Assembly (NCBI RefSeq): GCF_029851875.1
Contig: NZ_JARKVC010000023.1
Span: 62,001 to 126,000, forward strand
DNA: 64,000 nucleotides
Direction: 5' to 3'
Source of the DNA: Actinomyces sp.
Lineage (GTDB): Bacteria > Actinomycetota > Actinomycetes > Actinomycetales > Actinomycetaceae
Positions 18,496 through 26,334 of the stretch are shown one piece after another; within the stretch, counting starts at the first letter, position 1, and each line of letters opens with the position of its first letter. The position numbers and the translations under genes were made by a program. A model generated the notes under the pieces. That model saw nothing but the letters and a program-made list of their open reading frames with translations. It made no database searches and had not been told where the DNA came from.

Positions 18496-21375
18496 ATGAG
18501 CTCACCAGCACAACGTTTCGCCGCTGCCAGGCGCCGGGCCGCCGCCGCGAGGAGCGAGCTGGCCCGTTTCGCTGCCGGCTACGACTTCCCCCTGGACGAC
18601 TTCCAGGTCGCCGGCTGCCAGGCCGTGGAGCGCGGTGAGGGCGTGCTCGTGGCGGCGCCCACGGGCGCGGGCAAGACGATCGTGGGGGAGTTCGCGGTCT
18701 TCCTGGGGCTGGCCAAGGGCCGCAAGACCTTCTACACCACTCCGATCAAGGCCCTGTCGAACCAGAAGTACCAGGAGCTGGCCGCCCGCTACGGCCGGGA
18801 CAAGGTCGGCCTGCTGACGGGGGACACCTCGATCAGTCCTCATGCCGAGGTCGTCGTCATGACCACCGAGGTCCTGCGCAACATGCTCTACTCCTCCTCA
18901 CCGGACCTGGACCGGCTGGGATTCGTGGTCATGGACGAGGTCCACTACCTGGCCGACCGCTTCCGCGGACCGGTGTGGGAGGAGGTCATCATCCACCTGG
19001 ACCCGCAGGTCCAGCTGGTCTGCCTGTCCGCCACGGTCTCCAACACTGAGGAGCTCGGGGACTGGCTCGGCCACGTGCGAGGCAGGACGGCGGTGGTCGT
19101 CTCCGAGCACCAGCCGGTGCCGCTGACCCAGCACATGATGGTGGGCCGACGGCTCCTGGACCTCTACAGCCTCCCCGTGGCCCTGGAGGACGCGCACCAG
19201 GAGGCGAGCCACCTGGCCCAGCCGCCGCTCAACCCGGACCTGCTCAAGGCGGTGCGCAGCGCCCGCCGCGCTGCCGCCGGCGAGGCGGGAGGCTACGGCC
19301 GCGGGTCGCGGGCAGGCGGTCACGGCACGTACGGGCGCAGGGCCCCGCACCGGGGCCGGGACGGGGCCCGCAGCGCCCGGCTGCGTCCTCCCTCACGCGT
19401 GAGCGTCGTCGACGCGCTGGAGCAGGCTCGTCTCCTGCCGGCGATCGTCTTCGTCTTCTCCCGCGCCGGCTGCGAGCAGGCCGTCTCCCAGCTGGCGGCA
19501 GCCGGAGCCGACCTGACCACGCAGGCCGAGGCCGAGCGGATCCGCGAGGTCATCGACCGCCGTCGAGCCGAGATCCCTGCTGCGGACCTGGGGGTGCTGG
19601 GCTTCCACTCCTGGGCCCACGCCCTCCAGCGCGGCTACGCAGCCCACCACGCGGGGCTGCTGCCCGTGTTCAAGGAGACGGTGGAGGAGCTCTTCAGCGC
19701 CGGACTGGTCAAGGTCGTCTACGCCACGGAGACCTTGGCCCTGGGGATCAACATGCCGGCGCGCACCGTCGTCCTGGAGTCGCTGCGCAAGTGGAACGGC
19801 TCGGCCCACGTCAGCCTCACCCCGGGGGAGTACACCCAGCTGACCGGGCGGGCCGGCCGGCGCGGCATCGACGTCGAGGGACACGCCGTCGTCCTGGCCG
19901 CCGACGACGTCGAGCCCGCCTTCGTCTCCTCCCTCGCCTCACGACGTACCTACCCGCTCGTCTCCGCCTTCCGCCCGACCTACAACATGGCCGTCAACCT
20001 CCTGGCCCGCTCCAGCCGCGCTCGGGCCCGGGAGGTCCTGGAGTCCTCCTTCGCCCAGTTCCAGGCCGACCGAGGGGTGGTGGAGCTGGCGGCGCAGGCC
20101 CGGCGGGCGCGTCGCTCACTGGGCGCGCTGGAGGAGCAGATGGCCTGCCACCTGGGGGACTTCCGCGAGTACGCCCGGCTGCGCGTACGGATCGCTGAGG
20201 CCGAGGCGGACCTGTCACGTGACAAGCGGGAGCGACGTCGTGCCGAGGCCGGGCACCAGATGGAGGGCCTGGCACGCGGGGCGGTCGTCGTCTTCCGCAC
20301 GGGGCGGCGCCAGCGCCACGCCGTCGTGGTGGACACGGGAACGGACCGCACCGGCACCCCGTACCTGACGGTGCTGGGGGAGGACTCCAGGATCCGTACC
20401 CTCACCCCTGACACCACCCCCGACGGCGTGCTGCGCGTGGGATCGTTGAGGCTGGGCGCCAGCCTCAACGTGCGCCGGCCGCGGGAACGTGACCGTCTGG
20501 TCACGCGCCTGGTGGAGGGCGTGCGAGCCGAAGGCTTCGAGAAGGCCAGGCGGCAGGGGAGAGGCCCGCGTGCCAGCCGCAGCGCCGTGGAGCAGATCGA
20601 GCAGCTGCGCCGTCAGATGCGCTCCCACCCGTGCCACGCCTGTCCCGACCGCGAGGAGCACGCTCGTGTGGGGCGCAAGTGGGCCAGGGCCAGCGCGCAG
20701 GCCCAGCGCCTGACCGAGCGGATCGAGCGCCGGACCGGGACGATCGCCAGGCTCTTTGACGCCGTCTGCCAGGTCCTGGTCACCCTGGGCTACCTGCGTC
20801 CGGTCTCGGTGCAGGAGGAGGACGGTGAGCTCACCGTCACCGGGGCCGGCCGGGTCCTGGCCAGGGTCTATGCCGAGCGTGACCTGCTGATCGCCCAGTG
20901 CCTGCGCCAGGGCGTGTGGCAGGGCCTGGACCCTTCTGAGCTGGCGGGAGCGGTGAGCGCCTGCGTCTACGAGCCTCGGGCCAACGTCGCCGGACTCGCC
21001 CTGCCTGTAGCGCCGGGATCTGCCCTGGGGCGCAGCCTGCGCCAGACGCTGGACGTCGCCCGTGGTATCAACGACCTGGAGTCTCTGGCACGCCTGGAGC
21101 TGTCGGCCGGTGCCGAGCCGGCGATGGCTGCGGGCCTGCAGGCCTGGGCCCAGGGCGCCGGCCTGGCGCAGGTCCTGGAGGACTCAGAGATGACGGCGGG
21201 AGACTTCGTGCGCTGGTCCAGGCAGCTGCTGGACGTCCTGGGACAACTGGCCACGCTACAGGCTGGTCCGCAGGAGGACCAGGCCCTGCGCTCCCAGGTG
21301 GCTGAGGTCTCGCGGACGGCTGCCGAGGCCAGCCTCGACGTCAGCCGCGGCGTCGTGGCCTATTCGGGGATGTAG
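18496..21375 (+). CDS. helY: DEAD/DEAH-box RNA helicase, HelY/Mtr4-like
   Basis: 959 residues, a superfamily 2 Ski2-like helicase thought to act on RNA. Walker A APTGAGKT near residue 53, DEVHY box near 147, SATVSN near 179, a basic low-complexity insertion (about residues 250-300), motif VI QLTGRAGRRGID near 446, then the Mtr4-type C-terminal helical DSHCT domain. In M. tuberculosis HelY follows tatC; here a lipid kinase gene lies between. The ATG at 18496 sits six bases after TAGGGT, so a leaderless message is likely. DUF808 starts ten bases after its stop, again with its own TAGCCT. Confidence 0.9.
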   Translation: MSSPAQRFAAARRRAAAARSELARFAAGYDFPLDDFQVAGCQAVERGEGVLVAAPTGAGKTIVGEFAVFLGLAKGRKTFYTTPIKALSNQKYQELAARYGRDKVGLLTGDTSISPHAEVVVMTTEVLRNMLYSSSPDLDRLGFVVMDEVHYLADRFRGPVWEEVIIHLDPQVQLVCLSATVSNTEELGDWLGHVRGRTAVVVSEHQPVPLTQHMMVGRRLLDLYSLPVALEDAHQEASHLAQPPLNPDLLKAVRSARRAAAGEAGGYGRGSRAGGHGTYGRRAPHRGRDGARSARLRPPSRVSVVDALEQARLLPAIVFVFSRAGCEQAVSQLAAAGADLTTQAEAERIREVIDRRRAEIPAADLGVLGFHSWAHALQRGYAAHHAGLLPVFKETVEELFSAGLVKVVYATETLALGINMPARTVVLESLRKWNGSAHVSLTPGEYTQLTGRAGRRGIDVEGHAVVLAADDVEPAFVSSLASRRTYPLVSAFRPTYNMAVNLLARSSRARAREVLESSFAQFQADRGVVELAAQARRARRSLGALEEQMACHLGDFREYARLRVRIAEAEADLSRDKRERRRAEAGHQMEGLARGAVVVFRTGRRQRHAVVVDTGTDRTGTPYLTVLGEDSRIRTLTPDTTPDGVLRVGSLRLGASLNVRRPRERDRLVTRLVEGVRAEGFEKARRQGRGPRASRSAVEQIEQLRRQMRSHPCHACPDREEHARVGRKWARASAQAQRLTERIERRTGTIARLFDAVCQVLVTLGYLRPVSVQEEDGELTVTGAGRVLARVYAERDLLIAQCLRQGVWQGLDPSELAGAVSACVYEPRANVAGLALPVAPGSALGRSLRQTLDVARGINDLESLARLELSAGAEPAMAAGLQAWAQGAGLAQVLEDSEMTAGDFVRWSRQLLDVLGQLATLQAGPQEDQALRSQVAEVSRTAAEASLDVSRGVVAYSGM

Positions 21376-21378
21376 CCT
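21373..21378 (+). promoter_or_regulatory. -10 element of the DUF808 gene, leaderless type
   Basis: TAGCCT, with its first three bases forming the helicase stop codon TAG (21373-21375), is followed by six bases and the ATG at 21385. Confidence 0.5.
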
Positions 21379-21384
21379 GCCGAC

Positions 21385-22290
21385 ATGTCTGGTTTCTTCG
21401 CCCTTCTGGACGATATCGCCACCCTGGCCAAGCTCACGGTCGCCACCTTGGACGACACGGCGACCATGGCGGTCAAGACCTCGGCGAAGGTCTCTGCGGC
21501 GGCCGTCGACGACGTCGCGGCTACCCCGCAGTACGTCACCGGCATCTCGCCCCAGCGCGAGGTACCGATCATCAGGCGGATCGCGATGGGCTCGCTGCGC
21601 AACAAGGTGCTCATCATCCTGCCAGTGGCCCTGGTGGTCAGCTGGCTGGCCCCTGCCCTGCTGCCGGTCGCCCTCGTGGTCGGCGGCGGCTACCTGTGCC
21701 TCGAGGCGGGGGAGAAGGTCATCGACACGCTGCTCCACCGCTCCCACGCCACCACCGAGCAGGTGGCAGGCCGTGACGAGGACGCTGTCGTGCGCCAGGC
21801 CGTGACCACGGACTTCGTGCTGTCGGCCGAGATCATGCTGCTGGCCCTGGCCGAGGTGGCGGGGGAGTCCTCGCTGCGTCGCGTCATCGTGCTCGTCATG
21901 ATCGCCCTGCTCATCACCTTCGCCGTCTACGGGCTCGTGGCGGCGCTGATCAAGGTCGACGACCTCGGCCTCCACCTGGCCTCGCGGGGCCGCAGCCGGG
22001 CGGCCACCTCCCTCGGGCGCGTGATCGTGCGGGCGGCGCCGGGCCTGTTCACGCTCATCGGCGTCATCGGGACGGTGGCCATGGCCTGGGTCGGTGGGCA
22101 GATCCTGGCCCACAACCTCGCCGCGCTGGGCGTGGCCGGGCCCCACCACCTCCTGGAGGAGGCAGCGGCGCTGGCCACCAGCCCGGCGCTGTCATGGCTG
22201 GCAGGGACGGCGGCGGCCTTCGCGCTGGGCGTCGTGGTGGGCATCGTCCTCACGGGCCTGGTGAGCCTGGCACGAAGGCTGGTGCGCTGA
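21385..22290 (+). CDS. DUF808 family inner-membrane protein
   Basis: 301 residues. The N-terminus MSGFFALLDDIATLAKLTVATLDD followed by the segment AAAVDDVAATPQYVTGISPQRE is the family hallmark (E. coli YedI). Several hydrophobic helices follow, in pairs around residues 70-100, 140-190, 215-245 and 265-298. The molecular function of the family is not established. The downstream lnt gene begins two bases after the stop codon, so they are probably co-transcribed. Confidence 0.85.
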   Translation: MSGFFALLDDIATLAKLTVATLDDTATMAVKTSAKVSAAAVDDVAATPQYVTGISPQREVPIIRRIAMGSLRNKVLIILPVALVVSWLAPALLPVALVVGGGYLCLEAGEKVIDTLLHRSHATTEQVAGRDEDAVVRQAVTTDFVLSAEIMLLALAEVAGESSLRRVIVLVMIALLITFAVYGLVAALIKVDDLGLHLASRGRSRAATSLGRVIVRAAPGLFTLIGVIGTVAMAWVGGQILAHNLAALGVAGPHHLLEEAAALATSPALSWLAGTAAAFALGVVVGIVLTGLVSLARRLVR

Positions 22291-22291
22291 G

Positions 22292-23893
22292 GTGGCTCGC
22301 GGTGCGCGTGGCCGCCGGTGGGGCGCGCGCCTGGCCTCCTGGGCCTGGGCGAGCGGCTGCGGCCTGCTGGTGTGGGCGGGCTTTCCCCCCGTGGGAGCCT
22401 GGTGGGCGGTTCCGCTGGGACTGGCAGGCGTCATCGGTGCCACCACGCAGGTCACCTGGCCACGTGCCGCTGCCCAAGGCCTGTTCCTCGGGCTGGGGAT
22501 CTTCACGCCCCTGCTCCACTTCACGGCCGTGTCCATGGGCAACGCGCTGGGGTGGGTGAGCCTGACCCTCGTGGAGTCCCTCTATCTCGTGGCCTGGGCG
22601 GTGGCCTGGGCGCTGGTCAGCCGTCTGCCGGTCCTGCGTGGCGATCGGGCGAGGGCGCTGGCAGGGCGCGCGCTGGCCGCCGCGCTGCTGTGGGGCGGTA
22701 TCGAGGAGCTGCGGTCGAGCTGGCCCTGGGGAGGCTTTCCCTTCGGTCGCCTGGCCTTCGCGATGGCCGACGCACCGAGCCTGCCCTTTGCCGCCTACGG
22801 CGGCTCGCTGGGGCTGGGCGTCCTGGTTGCCCTCACAGGGGCCTGTCTGGCCGAGGCAGCCGCAGCGGCCCGCCGCGTGCGGCTGCTGCAGGCCATCACC
22901 GTCACCACGCTGGCCGGCGCGCTCCTCCTGGGGCCGCTGGCGCTACCGGTGGACTCGGCGCCCCAGGACGGGACCGTGCGGGTGGGCGTGGTCCAGGGGA
23001 ACGTGGCTGACAGCGCCAGCGCTGCTGACGACGCCTTCGCCAGGGCGCTGGAGGTGACGAGCAACCACACCCAGGCGACCCTGGAGCTGGCCGGTCAGGA
23101 GCCACCGGGCTCCCTCGACCTGGTCGTGTGGCCCGAGAACGCCGCCGACCTGGACCCCCGCACCCACCGCTCGGCCGCCGTCCTCGTCGAGCAGGCGGCC
23201 CAGGCGGCCGGGGTACCCGTGCTGGTGGGCGCCGTGGCCTACGAGGAGCAGGCGCGCTACAACGACGTCGTCGTGTGGACCCCGGGGCAGGGGGCCGGGC
23301 AGTACTACCGCAAGCACCGCCCCGTCCCCTTCGGCGAGTACATCCCGTGGCGTCAGGCGCTGCGCAGGGTGACGAGCCAGGTGGAGAGGATCGGGACGGA
23401 CATGGTCGCCGGGACCGGGCCGACGACCTTGACCGTGCACGCTGCGGCGCGCGAGGAGGACGTCACCGTGGCCATGGGCATCTGCTTCGAGGTCGCCTAT
23501 GACGACATCCTGCGCCAGGGGGTGGCGCAGGGAGGCAGCCTCATCGTCATCCCCACCAACAACGCCAGCTTTGGCCGCTCGACGGAGGCTGCCCAGCAGC
23601 TGGCCCAGGGCAGGGTGCAGGCGGTCGTGCACGGGCGCAGCGTCGTCCAGGTCTCGACCGTGGGTCTGACCGCCGTCATCTCTCCCAAGGGCGTGGTCGT
23701 CCAGGAGCTGGAGCCCTTCACCCGCTCCGCCCTGGCCGCCGACGTCGCTGTGCGCCACGGGCTGACGGTGGCCGACCGCCTGGGGGCCTGGCCCGGGCGT
23801 GTCGTGCTCGCCGTCACCGCGGCGCTCTGCCTGACCGGTATCCTGTGGTGTGCACAAGAGCAGCTCAGGCGTCGGAGTCGGCGTCGGCGCTGA
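22292..23893 (+). CDS. lnt: Apolipoprotein N-acyltransferase
   Basis: 533 residues. Adds the third acyl chain to the N-terminal Cys of lipoproteins at the outer face of the membrane. About six to eight N-terminal membrane segments, then a nitrilase-fold domain with the expected catalytic triad: Glu in VVWPENAADLD (about residue 283), Lys in YYRKHRPVPFGEY (about 342) and Cys in GICFEVAYDD (about 398). In M. tuberculosis this domain is fused to polyprenol-phosphate-mannose synthase (Ppm1); here they are two genes 24 bases apart. GTG start two bases after the DUF808 stop. Confidence 0.92.
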   Translation: MARGARGRRWGARLASWAWASGCGLLVWAGFPPVGAWWAVPLGLAGVIGATTQVTWPRAAAQGLFLGLGIFTPLLHFTAVSMGNALGWVSLTLVESLYLVAWAVAWALVSRLPVLRGDRARALAGRALAAALLWGGIEELRSSWPWGGFPFGRLAFAMADAPSLPFAAYGGSLGLGVLVALTGACLAEAAAAARRVRLLQAITVTTLAGALLLGPLALPVDSAPQDGTVRVGVVQGNVADSASAADDAFARALEVTSNHTQATLELAGQEPPGSLDLVVWPENAADLDPRTHRSAAVLVEQAAQAAGVPVLVGAVAYEEQARYNDVVVWTPGQGAGQYYRKHRPVPFGEYIPWRQALRRVTSQVERIGTDMVAGTGPTTLTVHAAAREEDVTVAMGICFEVAYDDILRQGVAQGGSLIVIPTNNASFGRSTEAAQQLAQGRVQAVVHGRSVVQVSTVGLTAVISPKGVVVQELEPFTRSALAADVAVRHGLTVADRLGAWPGRVVLAVTAALCLTGILWCAQEQLRRRSRRRR

Positions 23894-23917
23894 GGCAAGA
23901 CATCGGAAGGCCCTGTC

Positions 23918-24733
23918 GTGAAGACCGTCGTCGTCATCCCGACCTACAACGAGATCGAGTCGCTGCCCGGCACCCTGGACCGGGTTCGCCAGGCGGTGGC
24001 CCACGCCCACGTCCTCGTGGTCGACGACGCCTCACCGGACGGTACAGGTGCCTTTGCCGACGCCCGGGCCGAGCGCGACGACCACGTCCACGTCCTGCAC
24101 CGCAGGGAGAAGGCCGGGCTGGGGCCAGCCTACCTGGCAGGGTTCTCCTGGGCGCTGGCCAGCGGATACGAGCTGGTCGTCGAGATGGACGCCGACGGCT
24201 CCCACCGGGCCGAGGACCTGGCGCTGCTCATCCAGCGGGCCCAGATGGCTGACCAGCCCGACCTCGTCATCGGCTCGCGCTGGGTCTCGGGCGGGGCGAC
24301 CCAGGGGTGGGAGACACGCCGGGTGGCGCTCTCACGCGCTGGCAACCTGTACATCAACGCCATGCTGGGGCTGCGGGTGAAGGACGCCACCGCCGGCTTC
24401 CGCGTCTACCGCGCCTCGATGCTACGTCGGCTGGACCTGGGCAAGGTCGAGGCCACGGGCTACGGCTTCCAGATCAACATGACGCTGCTCGTGGACGAGA
24501 TCGGTGGACGCATCGTCGAGATGCCGATCACCTTCGTCGAGCGGGAGGCGGGGCAGTCCAAGCTCTCGGGCGCGATCTTCTCCGAAGAGCTCGCGCTGGT
24601 GACCAAGTGGGGAGTGCTCAAGCGCGGTGGTCAGGCGCTCCGGGCTGCGCAGCGCGCCGAGAACCACGTCGTGGACGCACGCGAGCGCTGGTCCCAGCGT
24701 CGCACGCGCCGCCAGAGCCCTCAGAAACGCTGA
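23918..24733 (+). CDS. ppm1: Polyprenol monophosphomannose synthase (GT2)
   Basis: 271 residues. Transfers mannose from GDP-mannose to polyprenyl phosphate on the cytoplasmic face; the product feeds mannosylation of lipoglycans and proteins. GT2 features: VVIPTYNEIESLPGTL at the N-terminus, VVDDASPDGTG near residue 36, and the metal-binding MDADGSHRAEDL near residue 91. No C-terminal membrane anchor is present, so association with the neighbouring Lnt protein is plausible, as the two are fused in mycobacteria. GTG start with GGAAGG seven bases upstream. Its 3' end overlaps convergent rbpA by 13 bases. Confidence 0.9.
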   Translation: MKTVVVIPTYNEIESLPGTLDRVRQAVAHAHVLVVDDASPDGTGAFADARAERDDHVHVLHRREKAGLGPAYLAGFSWALASGYELVVEMDADGSHRAEDLALLIQRAQMADQPDLVIGSRWVSGGATQGWETRRVALSRAGNLYINAMLGLRVKDATAGFRVYRASMLRRLDLGKVEATGYGFQINMTLLVDEIGGRIVEMPITFVEREAGQSKLSGAIFSEELALVTKWGVLKRGGQALRAAQRAENHVVDARERWSQRRTRRQSPQKR

Positions 24734-25074
24734 CGGTAGATCTCGCCCGAGCGCAGCAGCTCCAGGCGCTCGTCGAGCAGGACCTTGAGCTCCTCAAGGC
24801 TGCGGCGCTCCAGGAGCATGTCCCAGTGGGTGCGGGGGGCCTTCTTGGGCTCCTCGTCCTCAGGCTCCTCCTCGCCCCGCAGGGTGGCGACCTGTCCGCA
24901 CTCGCCGCACTCCCAGGTCTGGGGCACGTCCGCCTCCACCGACATCGGGACGACGGTCAGGTGCGCCATCGGGCACTCGTAGGTGACGGTCTGGCGCTCT
25001 GCGAACTCCACACCCTCCTCAGACTCCATCGACTTCGCGCCGATGGTCATGCCTCGCAGTGCGCGGTCAGCCAT
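24721..25074 (-). CDS. rbpA: RNA polymerase-binding protein RbpA
   Basis: 117 residues. An actinobacterial transcription factor that binds RNA polymerase and the group 1/2 sigma factors and helps open promoters. Visible: N-terminal ADRALRGMTIGAKSMESEEGV, the zinc-ribbon core (CPMAH and CGECG), then a basic linker and the C-terminal sigma-interaction helix (HWDMLLERRSLEELKVLLDE). A good AAGGAGAGAGG stands before the ATG. Relevant to the many unusual promoters in this window. Confidence 0.96.
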   Translation of the reverse strand: MADRALRGMTIGAKSMESEEGVEFAERQTVTYECPMAHLTVVPMSVEADVPQTWECGECGQVATLRGEEEPEDEEPKKAPRTHWDMLLERRSLEELKVLLDERLELLRSGEIYRQRF

Positions 25075-25148
25075 GCTTGCCTCTCTCCTTGGTGGACCGT
25101 GAGCACCTCAGTGTACCGGCTTGCTAGGCCCGGAGGCGCTCAGGGCGG

Positions 25149-25154
25149 CATAAT
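25149..25154 (+). promoter_or_regulatory. -10 element of the phosphofructokinase gene, near-leaderless
   Basis: CATAAT, one base from the TATAAT consensus, ends seven bases before the ATG at 25162, with no ribosome binding site between. Confidence 0.5.
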
Positions 25155-25161
25155 TGCGCTC

Positions 25162-26286
25162 ATGGCAACCAAGCGCATCGGTATCCTCACCGCCGGCGGC
25201 GACGCCCCCGGTCTCAACGCCGCGATCCGTGGATTTGGCAAGGCCGCCATCGGCGTCCACGGCTGGGAGCTCATCGGCTTCCGCGACGGCATGCGCGGGC
25301 TGGCGGAGAACCGCTTCGTGCACCTGGACCCCGCCTCGCTGTCCGGCATCCTCACCACCGGCGGCACCTTCCTGGGAACCAGCCGCGACAAGGTGCACCG
25401 GATGGTGGTTGACGGCCAGGAGACCGACATGATCCCCACCATCGTGGAGAACTACGAGAAGAACGGGCTTGAGGCCCTGGTGTGCCTGGGAGGCGGGGGC
25501 ACGGCCAAGAACGCCAAGCGGCTCATGGACGCCGGTCTCAACGTCCTCCACCTGCCCAAGACCATTGACAACGACATCGTGGAGACCGACTCCTCCTTCG
25601 GCTTCGCCACGGCGCTGGAGATCGCGACCGAGGCCGTCGACCGCCTCCACTCCACCGCCCACTCCCACCACCGCATCATCCTCACCGAGATCATGGGCCA
25701 CCGAGCCGGCTGGCTGGCGCTGGGCGCGGGAATCGCCGGCGGGGCTGACGTCATCCTCCTGCCCGAGGTGCCCTACGACGTGGACGCCATCGTGGCCAAG
25801 ATCGAGCGCCGGCGTTCCCACGGCTCGACCTTCTCCGTCATCGCCGTGGCCGAGGGCGCCCTCAACAGCGCCGACCGCCTGGAGCTCGACCACGCTGAGC
25901 AGCTGGTCAAGGAGGCCTCGACGCCGGAGTCAAAGGCGGCGGCCAAGCGCGGCGTCAAGCGTCTGGAGGCGAGCCACCGCGCCAACACCTTTACCCTGGC
26001 CGAGCAGCTGGAGGAGCGCACCGGCCTGGAGGCGCGTGTCTCCATCCTGGGCTACGTCCAGCGAGGCGGCACCCCCAACGCGGCCGACCGCCTGCTGGGC
26101 ACGCGCCTGGGGGTGGCTGGGGCCCAGGCCGTCAAGGACGGCAGGTTCGGTGTCATGGTCGCTGACCGCGCTCACGGCACGGAGCTGGTGCCGCTGAAGA
26201 AGGTGGCGGGCAAGGTCAAGTACGTTCCCGCTGACCACGAGTGGATCCGGGCCGCCCGAGCCGTGGGCACCTCCTTCGGAGACTGA
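25162..26286 (+). CDS. pfkA: 6-phosphofructokinase, PfkA-like, phosphoryl donor uncertain
   Basis: 374 residues. Phosphorylates fructose 6-phosphate in glycolysis. The N-terminal GILTAGGDAPGLNAAIRG and the substrate segment PKTIDNDIVETDSSFGFATA identify the family. Two donor-site positions are atypical: where E. coli PfkA has GGDGS this protein has GGGGT, losing the Mg-ATP Asp103 equivalent, and where ATP enzymes have PGTIDND it has PKTIDND, a Lys typical of pyrophosphate-dependent and group III enzymes. Actinomyces naeslundii is reported to have a pyrophosphate-dependent enzyme, so the donor should not be assumed to be ATP. The ATG at 25162 follows CATAAT by seven bases. Confidence 0.88.
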   Translation: MATKRIGILTAGGDAPGLNAAIRGFGKAAIGVHGWELIGFRDGMRGLAENRFVHLDPASLSGILTTGGTFLGTSRDKVHRMVVDGQETDMIPTIVENYEKNGLEALVCLGGGGTAKNAKRLMDAGLNVLHLPKTIDNDIVETDSSFGFATALEIATEAVDRLHSTAHSHHRIILTEIMGHRAGWLALGAGIAGGADVILLPEVPYDVDAIVAKIERRRSHGSTFSVIAVAEGALNSADRLELDHAEQLVKEASTPESKAAAKRGVKRLEASHRANTFTLAEQLEERTGLEARVSILGYVQRGGTPNAADRLLGTRLGVAGAQAVKDGRFGVMVADRAHGTELVPLKKVAGKVKYVPADHEWIRAARAVGTSFGD

Positions 26287-26334
26287 GGGCGCGATCCTCG
26301 CCACCTCACGTCCCTCCGCTGAAGGGCAGGCGGT

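Noticed and set aside
24307..25161. In-frame upstream extension of the phosphofructokinase gene
   Set aside because: The extension runs through ppm1 and antisense to rbpA; the family N-terminus MATKRIGILTAGGD begins at 25162 next to a -10 element.
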